Program-made: the position numbers and the translations under genes | Assembly: GCF_016801865.2 (NCBI RefSeq) | Contig: NC_068938.1 | Location: forward strand, 73,936,975-74,000,974 | Length of the DNA stretch: 64,000 nt | Reading direction: 5' to 3' | Source: Culex pipiens pallens | Lineage: Eukaryota; Arthropoda; Insecta; Diptera; Culicidae | In this document: one piece after another, positions 21,446 through 33,388 of the stretch | Position numbering within the stretch: the stretch's first letter is position 1 | How the letters are laid out: each line of letters begins with the position of its first letter | Notes under the pieces: generated by a model | Database searches by the model: none | Seen by the model: the letters and a program-made list of their open reading frames with translations, nothing else | What the model was told of the DNA's origin: nothing

Positions 21446-24247
21446 TTAGAGGCGAACATCGTTGGCAGCAAGAAAGCAACTGACAGTGGATTTCAATAAA
21501 CTACGGAGTCTTTGCTTGAAAGATTGCTTCGAAGTCACTAGTTTTAGGGGAACGGGCAGAAGGTTGTGCAGTTTATAGCCAATGTACGTGAAGCGATTTT
21601 TTCCAAGCTCTGTGTTGGGGCGTGTTAATCTAAGGTCTCCAGTAGAGCTGGTGGGGCGTCCACTATTGAGTGTTGGAAGCTCAAGGTTGTGGTGGGTCTC
21701 AGGATCGTTGATCATGTTGTGCGTCAGTGTTATGTTCTGAATGGCATGGAGTCCTCGGATAGGTAAGGCGGAGTGCCTCGGGTCTTCGTACAGCATTTGG
21801 GTGGAATACAGCCGGGGAAGGTTGAACACCACTTTCAAACAGCGGTTTTGTAGCGATTGCAGTTCCCGAATTCGAACCTGGCGCGCTGAACCCCATACCG
21901 CTGTAAGATACTGGAGTCTCGAGTGAACCATTGTGTAGTACAACTTCAGCAGCCAGGTTCGAGGCACAAACGACGACATTTTCCATAGAGCTCCGCAGAT
22001 GGGTGCAATCTTTTGTTTCAGATGATCGATATGCAACTCCCAGTTCAGCTTACTGTCCAGTATTAGACCAAGGTACTTGTATACTGAAACCCTCTGGATC
22101 TCAACATCTTCTACAAGTACCGCAGGCAAGACAGGCACGTTCCTCCATGCAGAGTGGAAAATCATGTAGTTTGTTTTTCCCAGGTTTAGTGATAACAGGT
22201 TTGACTTGAAGTACTCAAGAAGGCACTGTAGATCAGCTTTTATGTCCTCAGCAATCCTTGTACTGTCAGCGTTCCCATACAGAAGAACCGTATCATCAGC
22301 AAACAAACGAATTTGTCCACGCCAGGTCATACGAGGCAGGTCGTTGATGAAGATAAGGAACAGCAGTGGACCAAGAATGCTTCCTTGGGGCACTCCAGTG
22401 GCAATGTGTAGATGATCACTAGAAAATCCATTTACCGAGACGAATTGGAGGCGGTTTGACAGGTAACTTCTCAACAGCTTGTTGGGAATTCCTCTTATAC
22501 CGTAGCGTTCCAACTTTCGAAGCAGCAGTTCGTGGTTGACCGTATCGAACGCTTTCTTGAGATCAAGAAACAGCGCTCCAGAGAACCGGCGGTTGTCAAG
22601 GTGCCCATAAATATCTTCCAGAAGTTCGTTGGTCGCTGTCAATGTACTACTTCCTTGCCGAAATCCGTACTGAAAGTTGGAGATCAGCCCGTTTGCAGAC
22701 AAGAATGCAGATATCCTTTTTGCGATCAGTTTTTCCACGATCTTGTTCATGGCAGAAAGCGTTGATATTGGCCTGTAGTTGTTAACGTTCGTCGCTTCTC
22801 CGGATTTGAAAACAGGAACAACGCGTGCCAGCTTCAGGGATTCAGGGTACTGACCGGTGCTAATGATCTCGTTGAATACCTCCAGCAATATATTTGCGAA
22901 TGCAAGGTGGTGCGTCTTGATTACAGTCGCTGGTACACCATCTGGACCAGGTGCTTTGTTAACGTTGAGGTCCTTGATCAGCAGTATAATCTCCTCCAGG
23001 GTAGCAGGTCTCAGGAACAGGGAGAGGTTGCATGAGGGTAGAGATTGGAACTTCCAGATATTTTTGTCGCTGTCTATTTCAGATGCAAGCTCAGCTCCCA
23101 CGCTGCAGAAGAATTCATTGAGTGCATTGGCCACTTGCGAAGTATCAGAAATAGTCTCGCCGTTCATCTTTAATGATATTTCTTGCTTAGTTTTGGTTTT
23201 CCGGCCCATAACTTCGTTGATCAGCTTCCAGGAGTTCTTTTCTGATGAATTGTGAATCAGGTTGTGGTAATATTCCCTTTTTGCCTTTTCCTTCTTGTCC
23301 TGCAGGGTCTTGGAGACGTGCTTCAATAAATCCTTCAGATGGGAGTCACTGGGGTGGGTTTTACTTCTCCTACGCAGGTTTTCTTTCATCCTCATTAGAT
23401 ACCAAAGGTCATAGGACATCCATGGACAGTATCCTTTTGTTTTGACTTCAATGGTGACAACCTTTGAGGACGCATTCAAAACATCGTTGTATCTTGCAGA
23501 TATTTCCTTGATTTTCTCATTCGCATCAAGATCACTCCGCAAGTTTGCTAAGACATTGGCAAAACGTTGATTCAGCAGCGTATGGTTGATTATACGCTTC
23601 TCCAGAATCTGGGTTACTTTCGGCACCTTAAAGTTGACTGAAGACAGAATCATCGAATGATCACTGACTTCACACTCGATCGTTTCATTCAGCAAGTTTG
23701 CACCTAGTCCAATAGATCCCACGACGTGGTCCAGAATGTTCCCACTGGCAGGCCTGGTGACAGTGGTGTTGGTAACCTTTAAGTTGTGCGATGAAAGCAT
23801 ACGGGAATATTCTCTAACAACATTATCAGCAGGCAAGTTTGTGGGCACGTTAACATCACCAACGATGAAGAATTGTTGGTCCTTTTTGGTTCGAGACAGT
23901 TTGTCATCAATGATGTCCAGAAAACTCGTAAATGGGTACCCCGGCGGTCGATAAACAGCAATTACATGGATGTCACGGCCACAAGCTTGAACATCTGCAT
24001 CAATTATGTGAAATCCTTCCGTATGTCTAACCTCCGTTAGGTTTAGGTGAAGATCCTCCCTCACAAACATGGCTAACCCACCATGTGAGGAACGCCGACA
24101 GGAGAAGACAGCCTTGTATCCATCCAGCACGTACATATCTTGGCAGCCCTCTTTTATCCATGTCTCTCCGATAACAATCACATCAATTCGCTCATTATAC
24201 CTATCCAGAAATTCTTTAATTACATCAAACTTGGTCAGAGATCCCAT
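21446..24247 (-). CDS. LINE ORF2: endonuclease and reverse transcriptase
   Basis: The frame is uninterrupted for 933 codons from an ATG at 24247. An apurinic-type endonuclease domain comes first, with GETW (27-30), YRPPGYP (99-105), VGDVN (129-133) and SDH (195-197). The reverse transcriptase follows, with KAPGPDG (431-437), LFLDLKKAFDTVNH near 559-572, GVPQGSILGPLLF (618-630) and the catalytic FADD (649-652). The frame is open seven more codons upstream (NIRYIRG), and these belong to the endonuclease start, so the original start codon is probably lost. There is no RNase H domain, which fits the CR1/jockey-type groups; the clade is a guess. In life the enzyme nicks target DNA and copies the RNA into the break. 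All key residues I can check are present, so the copy is recent even though it is truncated. Confidence 0.93.
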   Translation of the reverse strand: MGSLTKFDVIKEFLDRYNERIDVIVIGETWIKEGCQDMYVLDGYKAVFSCRRSSHGGLAMFVREDLHLNLTEVRHTEGFHIIDADVQACGRDIHVIAVYRPPGYPFTSFLDIIDDKLSRTKKDQQFFIVGDVNVPTNLPADNVVREYSRMLSSHNLKVTNTTVTRPASGNILDHVVGSIGLGANLLNETIECEVSDHSMILSSVNFKVPKVTQILEKRIINHTLLNQRFANVLANLRSDLDANEKIKEISARYNDVLNASSKVVTIEVKTKGYCPWMSYDLWYLMRMKENLRRRSKTHPSDSHLKDLLKHVSKTLQDKKEKAKREYYHNLIHNSSEKNSWKLINEVMGRKTKTKQEISLKMNGETISDTSQVANALNEFFCSVGAELASEIDSDKNIWKFQSLPSCNLSLFLRPATLEEIILLIKDLNVNKAPGPDGVPATVIKTHHLAFANILLEVFNEIISTGQYPESLKLARVVPVFKSGEATNVNNYRPISTLSAMNKIVEKLIAKRISAFLSANGLISNFQYGFRQGSSTLTATNELLEDIYGHLDNRRFSGALFLDLKKAFDTVNHELLLRKLERYGIRGIPNKLLRSYLSNRLQFVSVNGFSSDHLHIATGVPQGSILGPLLFLIFINDLPRMTWRGQIRLFADDTVLLYGNADSTRIAEDIKADLQCLLEYFKSNLLSLNLGKTNYMIFHSAWRNVPVLPAVLVEDVEIQRVSVYKYLGLILDSKLNWELHIDHLKQKIAPICGALWKMSSFVPRTWLLKLYYTMVHSRLQYLTAVWGSARQVRIRELQSLQNRCLKVVFNLPRLYSTQMLYEDPRHSALPIRGLHAIQNITLTHNMINDPETHHNLELPTLNSGRPTSSTGDLRLTRPNTELGKNRFTYIGYKLHNLLPVPLKLVTSKQSFKQRLRSLLKSTVSCFLAANDVRL

Positions 24248-24269
24248 CCCTCTAATATATCTAATATTC

Positions 24270-24710
24270 GATCATTTGTTACTTTGAGATGCGATTTTTT
24301 GAAGTTATCGCAGTTTTAGTGAAAAAAGTCGATTTTTTCCCTTTTTTGTCATTTTCCCATTTTTTGCGCGTGGCACGTCGAAAAACCCAGTTTTTATTTT
24401 CAAAAAATCGTATATCAGAGTATTGAAAACATAACTTCACCATTTTTTGATGTGTCATGCAAAACTTTCCGAGGAATCTGATAAAAATATTCACAGACAT
24501 AGGCTCTTTGGTCCCGATACCATTAAAACAGCATTTTAAGTTTTCATACGACCTTTTCAAATGTTATGCTAGATTTTTGAAACTTCTTACTATTTTTCAC
24601 ATATAGCCAAACTAATCAGATTTCTTTTGCGCCTAAGACAGATTTTTTGAAAAAAGTGGTTTTTACGAAAATCGACGAAAATTGTCATTTTTCGGACAAC
24701 CCTAACACTC
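24270..24710. mobile_element. Arm of the CGCAGTTTTAGTGAAAAAAG palindromic element
   Basis: Matches one arm of the palindrome at 48624-49353: landmarks are GTTATCGCAGTTTTAGTG, the CGTCGAAAAACCC segment and CTCTTTGGTCCCGATACC. Only one arm is present, and the LINE abuts its inner end at about 24268. Confidence 0.75.
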
Positions 24711-25010
24711 CCAGAAAAAAATTTGAGTCCGATTGGAGAACTTTTTTTTTCGAATCATGCTATTTTCATTGGGAATTGCTGTATACAGGAAAATACGTAT
24801 TTTTGTGAAAATTTTCATTTAACTATAACTACAATGGATAGCTGCCATCATCCCGATTCCAAATCACTACCACAATGCCTCCCATATAGCAAAAATCCCT
24901 CTGTGTTTCAGTCTCGCCTCGGTTATGCATCTTCCATATGCGGTGCTAAACCGAGGCATGACTGTAAAATACTAAAAAGGAATGAAGAAAATCATAAATC
25001 ATAGCACAAG
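24711..25010. other. Fragment related to the piggyBac-like element plus unclassified DNA
   Basis: The right end (GCACAAGAGAAG, 25004-25015) matches 32671-32680 of the piggyBac-like element at 32156-32773. The rest has no gene. Confidence 0.4.
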
Positions 25011-25017
25011 AGAAGTA

Positions 25018-25255
25018 CACTCAACCCCCGGTGGTTGGTCACTTTTTCGTTTGACACTTTTTTAATTTGTACCCCGTTGGTTGGTCAAAGTCAAACTAAA
25101 AAGTGACGAACTTTCACTTTTTACACGGCGCGTACGCACACTATCAAAACAAACGATTGGTAGTGTGTGTGAACTCCGTGTAAAAGGGGTGTCAAACTAA
25201 AAAGTGACCCCGTTCGTTTGACAACAGTTGGTGTCAAACCATCGGGGTTTAAGTG
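25018..25255. mobile_element. MITE with CACTTAAACCCCG ends and TA duplication
   Basis: The ends are CACTCAACCCCCGG and the complement of CACTTAAACCCCGAT, flanked by TA at 25016-25017 and 25256-25257. Inner copies of TCAAACTAAAAAGTGAC are also arranged as repeats. Non-coding and 238 bp long. The TA duplication suits the Tc1/mariner superfamily. Confidence 0.85.
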
Positions 25256-25257
25256 TA

Positions 25258-25340
25258 TAGTTTTTCGTAGCTCAAAGGTTGCTAAAAATGGCCCTTTGAA
25301 CACGGCGAAAATAATAAAAAAAATCGGTGAAAAAGACTTG
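25258..25340. mobile_element. Fragment of the piggyBac-like element
   Basis: AGTTTTTCGTAGCTCAAAGG and the following GAACACGGCGAAAATAA resemble 32683-32745. Together with the sequence just left of 25016 it forms one copy interrupted by the MITE. Confidence 0.7.
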
Positions 25341-25479
25341 GGCATGAGCGTCTCAATTCACTACATTGAAACACTGAATGATGTCTGGGATCCCAAAACA
25401 CTGAGTAGATCAAGAAGATTCCTATGACTTCTGTCAATGAACACAGGCAAAACAAACAATAACTTTATCTTACAATGTG

Positions 25480-25650
25480 GTTGATGCCTTCCTCACTTCT
25501 TTACAAAAATAGGTAAAAAAAGATGTGGAAATAATATTCATCTTAATTAATAATTCTTTCACTAAATTTATATACATCAGTTTAACTTAAGTGTTCATAG
25601 CTTGAGGCAGGGTAGTCAGATCTTCGAACTGAAGCATGAAATCAAATGTT
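25480..25650. mobile_element. Partial GCCTTCCTCAC element
   Basis: TGTGGTTGATGCCTTCCTCAC (25476-25497) and a diverged CATAGCTTGAGGCAGGGTAG match the left part of the element at 14930-15685. The right end is missing. Confidence 0.65.
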
Positions 25651-27260
25651 AAATAATTTCTCAGCCTAGGGGTGTCTCAGGGTGTGGTGTCAAGAAAATG
25701 GACATAACTTATGCATTCCACACACTTGGCAACGCATTTCACGCAAGTTTACACATTATAACATACACATTTCTGTTCGCCCCATCGATCGTGCCGCCAG
25801 CCCTAATGAGTTCCGATCGTGCGTGCGTGCGTGCCACGAGTGTGTGTCCGGAATTATGTAAAATAACATTAATTGATGGAGGGCTTTTTTTTCGCTGTTC
25901 CTTCCCACCAACGGATTGGTTCCCGCCAAAAGTAAAACATAATCAACACATGCACCACAGCCGGGCACGCGATTCGTTTGCTTTTTTTGACCTCCAAGAC
26001 CAGCCAGCCAGCCAGCCAGCGGGTAAGTAGTTGGGTGATTTTATTGTGATTGGGGGAGGTCCCATGACAAGTATCGCCAAGTCACGCTACTATGCACGGG
26101 TGTGAACTGACGCCACGTGGTCGTGGGTGTGAAAATGTTGGTGGTGAATGTTTATTTTTTTGCATTTAAAAAAGAAAAATATTGAAAAGCTGAACCTTGC
26201 CCGAGGACAATCCTTTATTCTTCTCAGAATCGTCCCAAGATTACAACGTGCAAACGTGAAAATCTTCCCGGATCTCCTGGATAAGCCCTTACGCCTGTAC
26301 AACATTGTATTTCAATGTTATACATCATAGATCCCATAGATCATCCTCAGCTCAGAACACAAATTTAGCTTAAAAGCGTGACGCCTTTTTTTCGCTATAG
26401 CGGGAATCACTCTCAATCGACTAATTAAAGAAGCATCCGAGACTGGCTCTGATGGCGTTGAATAACACCAAGCCAGATCCGCAAGTTGACCAGCCCGAGT
26501 AGAGGCCTCACCAATTATTAGACTAACCGAAAGTGCTGGACCAGATCACGGATCGATCGATGAGGATGATGATACATTCTTGGCGGAGACGATTGATGGA
26601 TGCCGCGCGAAACTGTTGGCCAGCTGGGTGTTGAGTTCACACGCGGAACACCACTCTCGTGCGGGGTTATGGATTACACGTGGTCGTAATTGGCACACCG
26701 TGGCTTTTAAAGAGCCTCGCGGCAACTTGCCGGAATGCAAATCCGCCACGCTAGTCAATCGGTGACTGTCAAAGTTTCACGTGGATGTTACGACACTGCT
26801 GGAGTTTAGATGGTCAAATTTGCCTAAAGCATTTCGCTAGACAATAAACCATGGGTAGTACAGTGTTTTCTAATCGTGCCGCTGTACATCAGAAGTGAAT
26901 GATTGTCAAATATTTTGATTGATAGAGCAACGATAGATATCATGGTCATCAAATATTTACCCACACGTTGTTTACAGGTTACGCTACTATTGAAAGTGGT
27001 TGGGTAGCAAATATTGTTGAACTTAATGTGCACATGTTTGTATTTAATTTGATTGTGTTGGCGTCACTCTCTTAAGTTTGATTTGTATTTTAAGTTATTT
27101 TAAGTCAAATAAGATGTTTATTAAAAAAACCCACTTTTATAACGTCACTCGCTTCGACAGTATAAAATATATTTAATATTATATTATAAATTCTGCTTGA
27201 AAACACAACACTTAAGCATTTTTTTTTGAAAATTAAATTTAAATAAGTTTAAAAATGCTT
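25651..27260. other. Intergenic DNA, apparently single-copy, no gene found
   Basis: More GC-balanced from about 25.7 to 26.8 kb. Short frames exist on both strands but none has a domain or a good splice context. Confidence 0.4.
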
Positions 27261-29414
27261 ATCAATTCTATTCAATTCTATACAATTCTATTAAATTCTA
27301 TTAAATTATATTCAATTCTATTCAATTCTATTCAATTCTATTCAATTCTATTCAATTCTATTCAATTCTATTCAATTCTATTCAATTCTATTCAATTCTA
27401 TTCAATTCTATTCAATTCTATTCAATTCTATTCAATTCTATTCAATTCTATTCAATTCTATTCAATTATATTCAATTATATTCAATTCTATTCAATTCTA
27501 TTCAATTCTATTAAATTCTATTCAATTCTATTCAATTCTATTCAATTCTATTCAATTCTATTCAATTCTATTCAATTCTATTCAATTCTATTCAATTTTA
27601 TTCAGTTCTATTCAATTCTATTCAATTCTATTCAATTCTATTCAATTCTATTCAATTCTATTCAACTCTATTCAATTCTTTTCAATTCTATTCAATTCTA
27701 TTCAATTCTATTCAATTCTATTCAATTCTATTCAATTCTATTCAATTCTATTCAATTCTATTCAATTCTATTCAATTCTATTCAATTCTATTCAATTCTA
27801 TTCAATTCTATTCAATTCTATTCAATTCTATTCAATTCTATTCAATTCTATTCAATTCTATTCAATTCTATTCAATTCTATTCAATTCTATTCAATTCTA
27901 TTCAATTCTATTCAATTCTATTCAATTCTATTCAATTATATTCAATTCTATTCAATTCTATTCAATGCTATTCAATTCTATTCAATTCTATTCAATTCTA
28001 TTCAATTCTATTCAATTCTATTCAATTCTATTCAATTCTATTCAATTCTATTCAATTCTATTCAATTCTATTCAATTCTATTCAATTCTATTCAATTCTA
28101 TTCAATTCTATTCAATTCTATTCAATTCTATTCAATTCTATTCAATTCTATTCAATTCTATTCAATTCTATTCAATTCTATTCAATTCTATTCAATTCTA
28201 TTCAATTCTATTCAATTCTATTCAATTCTATTCAATTATATTCAATTATATTCAATTCTATTCAATTCTATTCAATTCTATTAAATTCTATTCAATTCTA
28301 TTCAATTCTATTCAATTCTATTCAATTCTATTCAATTCTATTCAATTCTATTCAATTCTATTCAATTTTATTCAGTTCTATTCAATTCTATTCAATTCTA
28401 TTCAATTCTATTCAATTCTATTCAATTCTATTCAACTCTATTCAATTCTTTTCAATTCTATTCAATTCTATTCAATTCTATTCAATTCTATTCAATTCTA
28501 TTCAATTCTATTCAATTCTATTCAATTCTATTCAATTCTATTCAATTCTATTCAATTCTATTCAATTCTATTCAATTCTATTCAATTCTATTCAATTCTA
28601 TTCAATTCTATTCAATTCTATTCAATTCTATTCAATTCTATTCAATTCTATTCAATTCTATTCAATTCTATTCAATTCTATTCAATTCTATTCAATTCTA
28701 TTCAATTCTATTCAATTATATTCAATTCTATTCAATTCTATTCAATGCTATTCAATTCTATTCAATTCTATTCAATTCTATTCAATTCTATTCAATTCTA
28801 TTCAATTCTATTCAATTCTATTCAATTCTATTCAATTCTATTCAATTCTATTCAATTCTATTCAATTCTATTCAATTCTATTCAATTCTATTCAATTCTA
28901 TTCAATTCTATTCAACTCAATTCTATTCTATTCAATTCTATTCAATTCTATTCAATTCTATTCAATTCTATTCAATTCTATTCAATTCTATTCAATTCTA
29001 TTCAATTCTATTCAATTCTATTCAATTCTATTCAATTCTATTCAATTCTATTCAATTCTATTCAATTCTATTCAATTATATTCAATTCTATTCAATTCTA
29101 TTCAATGCTATTCAATTCTATTCAATTCTATTCAATTCTATTCAATTCTATTCAATTCTATTCAATTCTATTCAATTCTATTCAATTCTATTCAATGCTA
29201 TTCAATTCTATTCAATTCTATTCAATTCTATTCAATTCTATCCAATTCTATTCAATTCTATTCAATTCTATTCAATTCTATTCAGTTCTATTCAATTCTA
29301 TTCAATACTATTCAATTCTATTCAATACTATTCAATTCTATTCAATTATATTCAATTCTATTCAATTCTATTCAATTCTATTCAATTCTATTCAATTCTA
29401 TTCAATTCTATTCA
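27261..29414. repeat. 10-bp satellite array, about 215 units
   Basis: The unit TTCAATTCTA repeats with only base changes and no break in the 10-bp register over about 2.15 kb. Variant units show a large internal duplication: markers at 27461, 27511, 27591, 27661 recur exactly 770 bp later at 28231, 28281, 28361, 28431. Because the unit has no stop in any plus frame, very long open frames cross it (27255-29423 and others). They are artefacts. Confidence 0.98.
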
Positions 29415-32151
29415 GCCATGTAAACAAAATTTATTTTGTATGGATTTTTTTTCTGTATCTCAGCAACCAGTCTGCAAAGTTTCCTAGAAAAAAATATGTT
29501 AAATTTTCTGAACCTTTCAAAAAATTGCAAAATGTTTGCAAAAAGTTTACTAAAGGTGAATTTTCCTATAAAATGGTGTATTTTATCAAAATGTCTGTTG
29601 TGTTGACATCAAATTTGATTTTGCAATTTTGTTCGACCAATTTTTCCATTAATTGTGACCAGTGCACAGTGCACAATGGATCAGATCGCAAAATTATGTG
29701 GAAAATGGAAAAAAGTTAGGGTGGTTCACGATAATGGGGATTTTAAAAGCTATTTTTTTAAGGAATATTTTTGAGTTTTTTTTTGGCTTTTAAAAAACTG
29801 TTAGGCTTGCCAATCCAAGCAACTTTGTCCAAAACACCAAAATTTTATCTCGCTATCTACGCCTTCTACGACCAAATTTAGAGAAAGCATCTAAGCAAAC
29901 CTTCAAAAATCCGTTGGTTGAACGTAGTAATCCAGGCTTAGGTTTAGGAGAAAAATAATGTTCTGAACACGTTTAGAGCTCTAAAAAACAAACTTTTTTT
30001 TTACTTGTCTTGGACTTAAGGATCATAAGTTACAGCCATTTTAGGGAAAAATAGATGCAAATTTTTAACTTGAATATCTCGAAAAAGCGCAAGTCAAATT
30101 TCAAGCGCCAGGTTGCATTCGAAAGGGGAGATCTAGCACTACAAAGCTGAAAAAAATCAGGGGTATTTTTTTTAAACTCGATATATCTTTATTTGAAAAT
30201 GTCAAATTTTCAAGGGAAAAGTGTGTGGGACCAGCCTAACGAAATTCGGAAATTGTCCAATTATATGTTTTTCCATGTTGTTTTGCCCGCTGAATATGAA
30301 TCTGCCCTCAGAATTAAGCCAATGTTTCATAACATTAAATTTTTGTCATATTTGGGTTTCTATGTAAAATTATCAAAAAAAATTACAGCACTCAAAAAAA
30401 CCAGGTCCCAATATCGAAAAGAACCTAATAAAATATTTTTATGAATAAAAAAAAATTCAAATCCAAAAAAATGTATATTTGTACAAACCATATTTTTAAA
30501 GAATATACTTATTTTTTCCCAAACAGTCCTTATCTACAACTAAGCCGAAGATTCAAAATTTTTCATAAATACCGTTCTCCAGATTCAGATACTAGAATAT
30601 TTAGATACCAATTTTGTATGAACAGCTATCAAATTTTATAACTCTTTTGACCTACTTGATTTCATTTGAGGAAAAAAACTGATTTTTATTTTTAAATGTT
30701 CGGAGTCGTTTTTATAAACCGTAAGAAGTCTGGTAAAAATATAAAAAAGGAAGAACATTTATATATTTTGAAGTTCTAAATTATGCAATAGGATGATACT
30801 TACATGACCTTTTTGCGATCCCTATTACTTGTTTGCACTTCCAGACAGGTGTCGTAAACGTCACCATAAGACATTTCAATTGGGTCCTAAAATGAAGCTT
30901 AGATTGCTGATATTATTGTTTACAGCGATAAAGCTTATTTTTCTGAGTACAATGACCCTTTGTACGACCACAAAGAGTTTAAAATGGATTTTTAAATCAA
31001 TTTTGAAAAATTAACCTCGCGGTCCTTCTTGACAGAAAAGCTCCTACTTGACAGCTCATTCCAAGGGGACCATAGTTGATCCATAGAAAAAATGTTGTCC
31101 TGTCAAAAAAAAAATTTGCATTAAAATGAAAAAAAGTGATCAGAAATGGTTTTTAATCGTGTTTTTTACCGTTGTACATAAAAATTTACAAAGGGCTTTA
31201 GTACCCAATTAACCTTCAAGAACTACCTACTTACGGGCTATCAACCATGATTTACGCTCAAAGTCTCACAGACTGCTCAGTCTGCACAAATTTACGAGTC
31301 TGGCAACCCTGCGGTGCCAATTTGTTCGAACGTTTTTTGTTGTTGTTTAAATTGAAGATGGCATTGGCTGCGGAAGGAAGTTTCCAGACCGAGATTCCTC
31401 TCACCAGAACCATCATCGTTCGCGATCATCATCCACGATCATCGTCGTTCACAATCACCGTGACGATGCTGCTCAAATCTGGAGGTGCCTTGGCTACGAC
31501 GAAGTCGTTGTCTACTAGAAGATGGTTAGGATAATTTGAATTTTTATTTATTTGTTTTAAACTGTGGTAGGGTCGTGTATTTGCTGGTGTGTGCGTCGTG
31601 ATCGTGATGCATCATCATGATGAGTATATTAAGGAGACTCGGGCCGGCGAACCGACTCAAAACGAATCGTTTGCGAGATCCGTTCTCCGCTGGATGAATC
31701 TCCGCGCGGCGATGACCTAGAACCGATTTACTTTTGTCACGAGCCTTGAACTAATCAAATGGTTTCTAATTACACGCTGTTCAGTTCAGTTCAATTGAAT
31801 AATTGCGAACCATTAGTGAGTTGCGTTAAATGCTGACGTTGTTTTTGTTTTTTTCGGGGGGTGCCGCCACTAGCGACGCACGACGTGGCGCGGTTTGAAT
31901 GGATTCGACGGTGGTCTGGTAGACGGACGGATTAATAGAGTTGACTCACGTGATGCACCGAAGCGCCGCCGTCACCAGGAAGCTGTGTGGCGGCATGCCG
32001 TCCATTGGCGGTTCATAGTTGAAGAGGGTCAGCTCGCTGCTTTATTTTAGCTCATTTTTTATGATTAATGATAGCCTTTGGTGGCATATTAATTGTGGAC
32101 CAAGCCTCTGCAGATCTTGATTTCAAACTTATTTGTCGAACCCAGCTTTTG
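29415..32151. other. AT-rich intergenic DNA with repeat fragments, no gene
   Basis: From 29.7 to 31.2 kb it resembles decayed transposon DNA (for example TTAGGGTGGTTCACG at 29716). From 31.25 to 32.1 kb it is more GC-rich and apparently single-copy, but without a recognisable exon. Confidence 0.4.
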
Positions 32152-32155
32152 TTAA

Positions 32156-32773
32156 CCCTCTACAACCTAACCCCGCCTTTAGACGGGCTTCGATCTAAAA
32201 AATCGCCAAAAATCAATTTTCTAACCGATTTTTGATCTTTAAAAAGCATTGGAAAGAAGAACTCTTAAAATTTTAGAAAATTTCAGGGTTGGAAGTTAAA
32301 CTTGTTTTATGTGACTTTGCCAATGTTTTTAAAAATGTCATTTTTTTAGGGGTCAGCTTTGGCAGTGTTTTTTACTAACATTTCCTATATTTTCAGTGAA
32401 AAGAAGTATGCAGTAATTTTTGTAGTGTTCCAGGCTATGCCTCTACGCATTTTTTTTGCAATTTAAATGATGATGGTGCGATTCTATAGCAGAAAATGTG
32501 AAAAACATGCAAAAAATTGAAAAAGTGACTGTAAAAACATGAAAAAATTAGATAGGCGAAATGTAATTATATTAGGTGGTAGAGTAGGCCAAATACTACC
32601 AAAAACAAACATAAACTAAACAAGATAAACGCAAATTAAAATACTAAAAATGAAACAAGAAAAACATAAAACAAGAGAAGTAAAGTTTTTCGTAGAACAA
32701 AAGTTGCTCAAAATGGCCTCCTGAACACGGGAAAAATAAATATCTTCGAAAAAAAAATTTGGGCAGTAGAGGG
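32156..32773. mobile_element. piggyBac-like non-autonomous element
   Basis: The ends are CCCTCTAC and GTAGAGGG, flanked on both sides by TTAA (32152-32155 and 32774-32777). TTAA duplication plus ends beginning CCC is the signature of piggyBac elements. There is no transposase frame in its 618 bp. Confidence 0.85.
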
Positions 32774-32823
32774 TTAATTGTTCAATAAAAAACGACATAG
32801 TATAGAAGGTTCAATGAACATTA

Positions 32824-33388
32824 GGGTGACAAGAAAAATTTACAATTTTGAAAAATCTTAAGAGATACTCCTGGCTCGATTATTTAGGTAATAATATTTT
32901 TTCTGCCATGTGGCGCAGGTCTCGCCCAAAATTGCCCAAGTGTGAGATTCTTCTAGTAAATTCAATTTCCTTCAACTTTGTCGAAGGATGTAAGAAGATC
33001 CGAGTTGATTTTAATGAGTTATAAGCAATGCGATGAAAAGAATTTGGCTAATATATTTAAAAGTATATAAGAAAATACTTTTATCAAAAAAGTCTCAAAA
33101 ATTCAGGATCAACTCGGATCGTTTTGCACCCTTCGGCAAAGTTGTAGGGAATAAAATTTTCTACAAGAATCTCACACTTGGACAATTTTGGGCGAAACAC
33201 GCGCCACCTGGTAGAAAAATACTGAATCAATGTTTTTCTGCATACATTTTTGCGATTTTCCCCATATAAGCTTCAAAAGCTACCCTTAAACCTTATCCGA
33301 TTTGGCTCAAAATTGGCACAGTTACTTATTTTTGTTTAAGCAATCGAGTCAGAGGATATCCCTGATGTCGATTTTTTTAAAGTCACCC
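32824..33388. mobile_element. Foldback element with GGGTGAC ends and TA duplication
   Basis: The ends are GGGTGAC and GTCACCC, each next to TA (32822-32823, 33389-33390). The arms are diverged inverted copies, for example CAAGTGTGAGATTCTT on the left and its complement on the right. A related copy lies at about 58576-59210. Confidence 0.8.

Larger units (their letters stand above)
20948..24268 (-). mobile_element. Non-LTR retrotransposon (LINE), 5' truncated
   Basis: The element runs on the minus strand with the ORF2 frame at 21446-24247, a G/C-rich 3' minisatellite (21218-21450) and a terminal run of about 45 T on the plus strand (20948-20994), which is the poly(A) tail. At the 5' side the sequence changes at about 24268 to another repeat family, just upstream of the endonuclease start, so ORF1 is missing. 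No target duplication could be identified. Confidence 0.88.

Noticed and set aside
27255..29719. Open frames of 722 and 584 codons
   Set aside because: They are read-through of the 10-bp satellite, whose unit has no stop in any plus frame.
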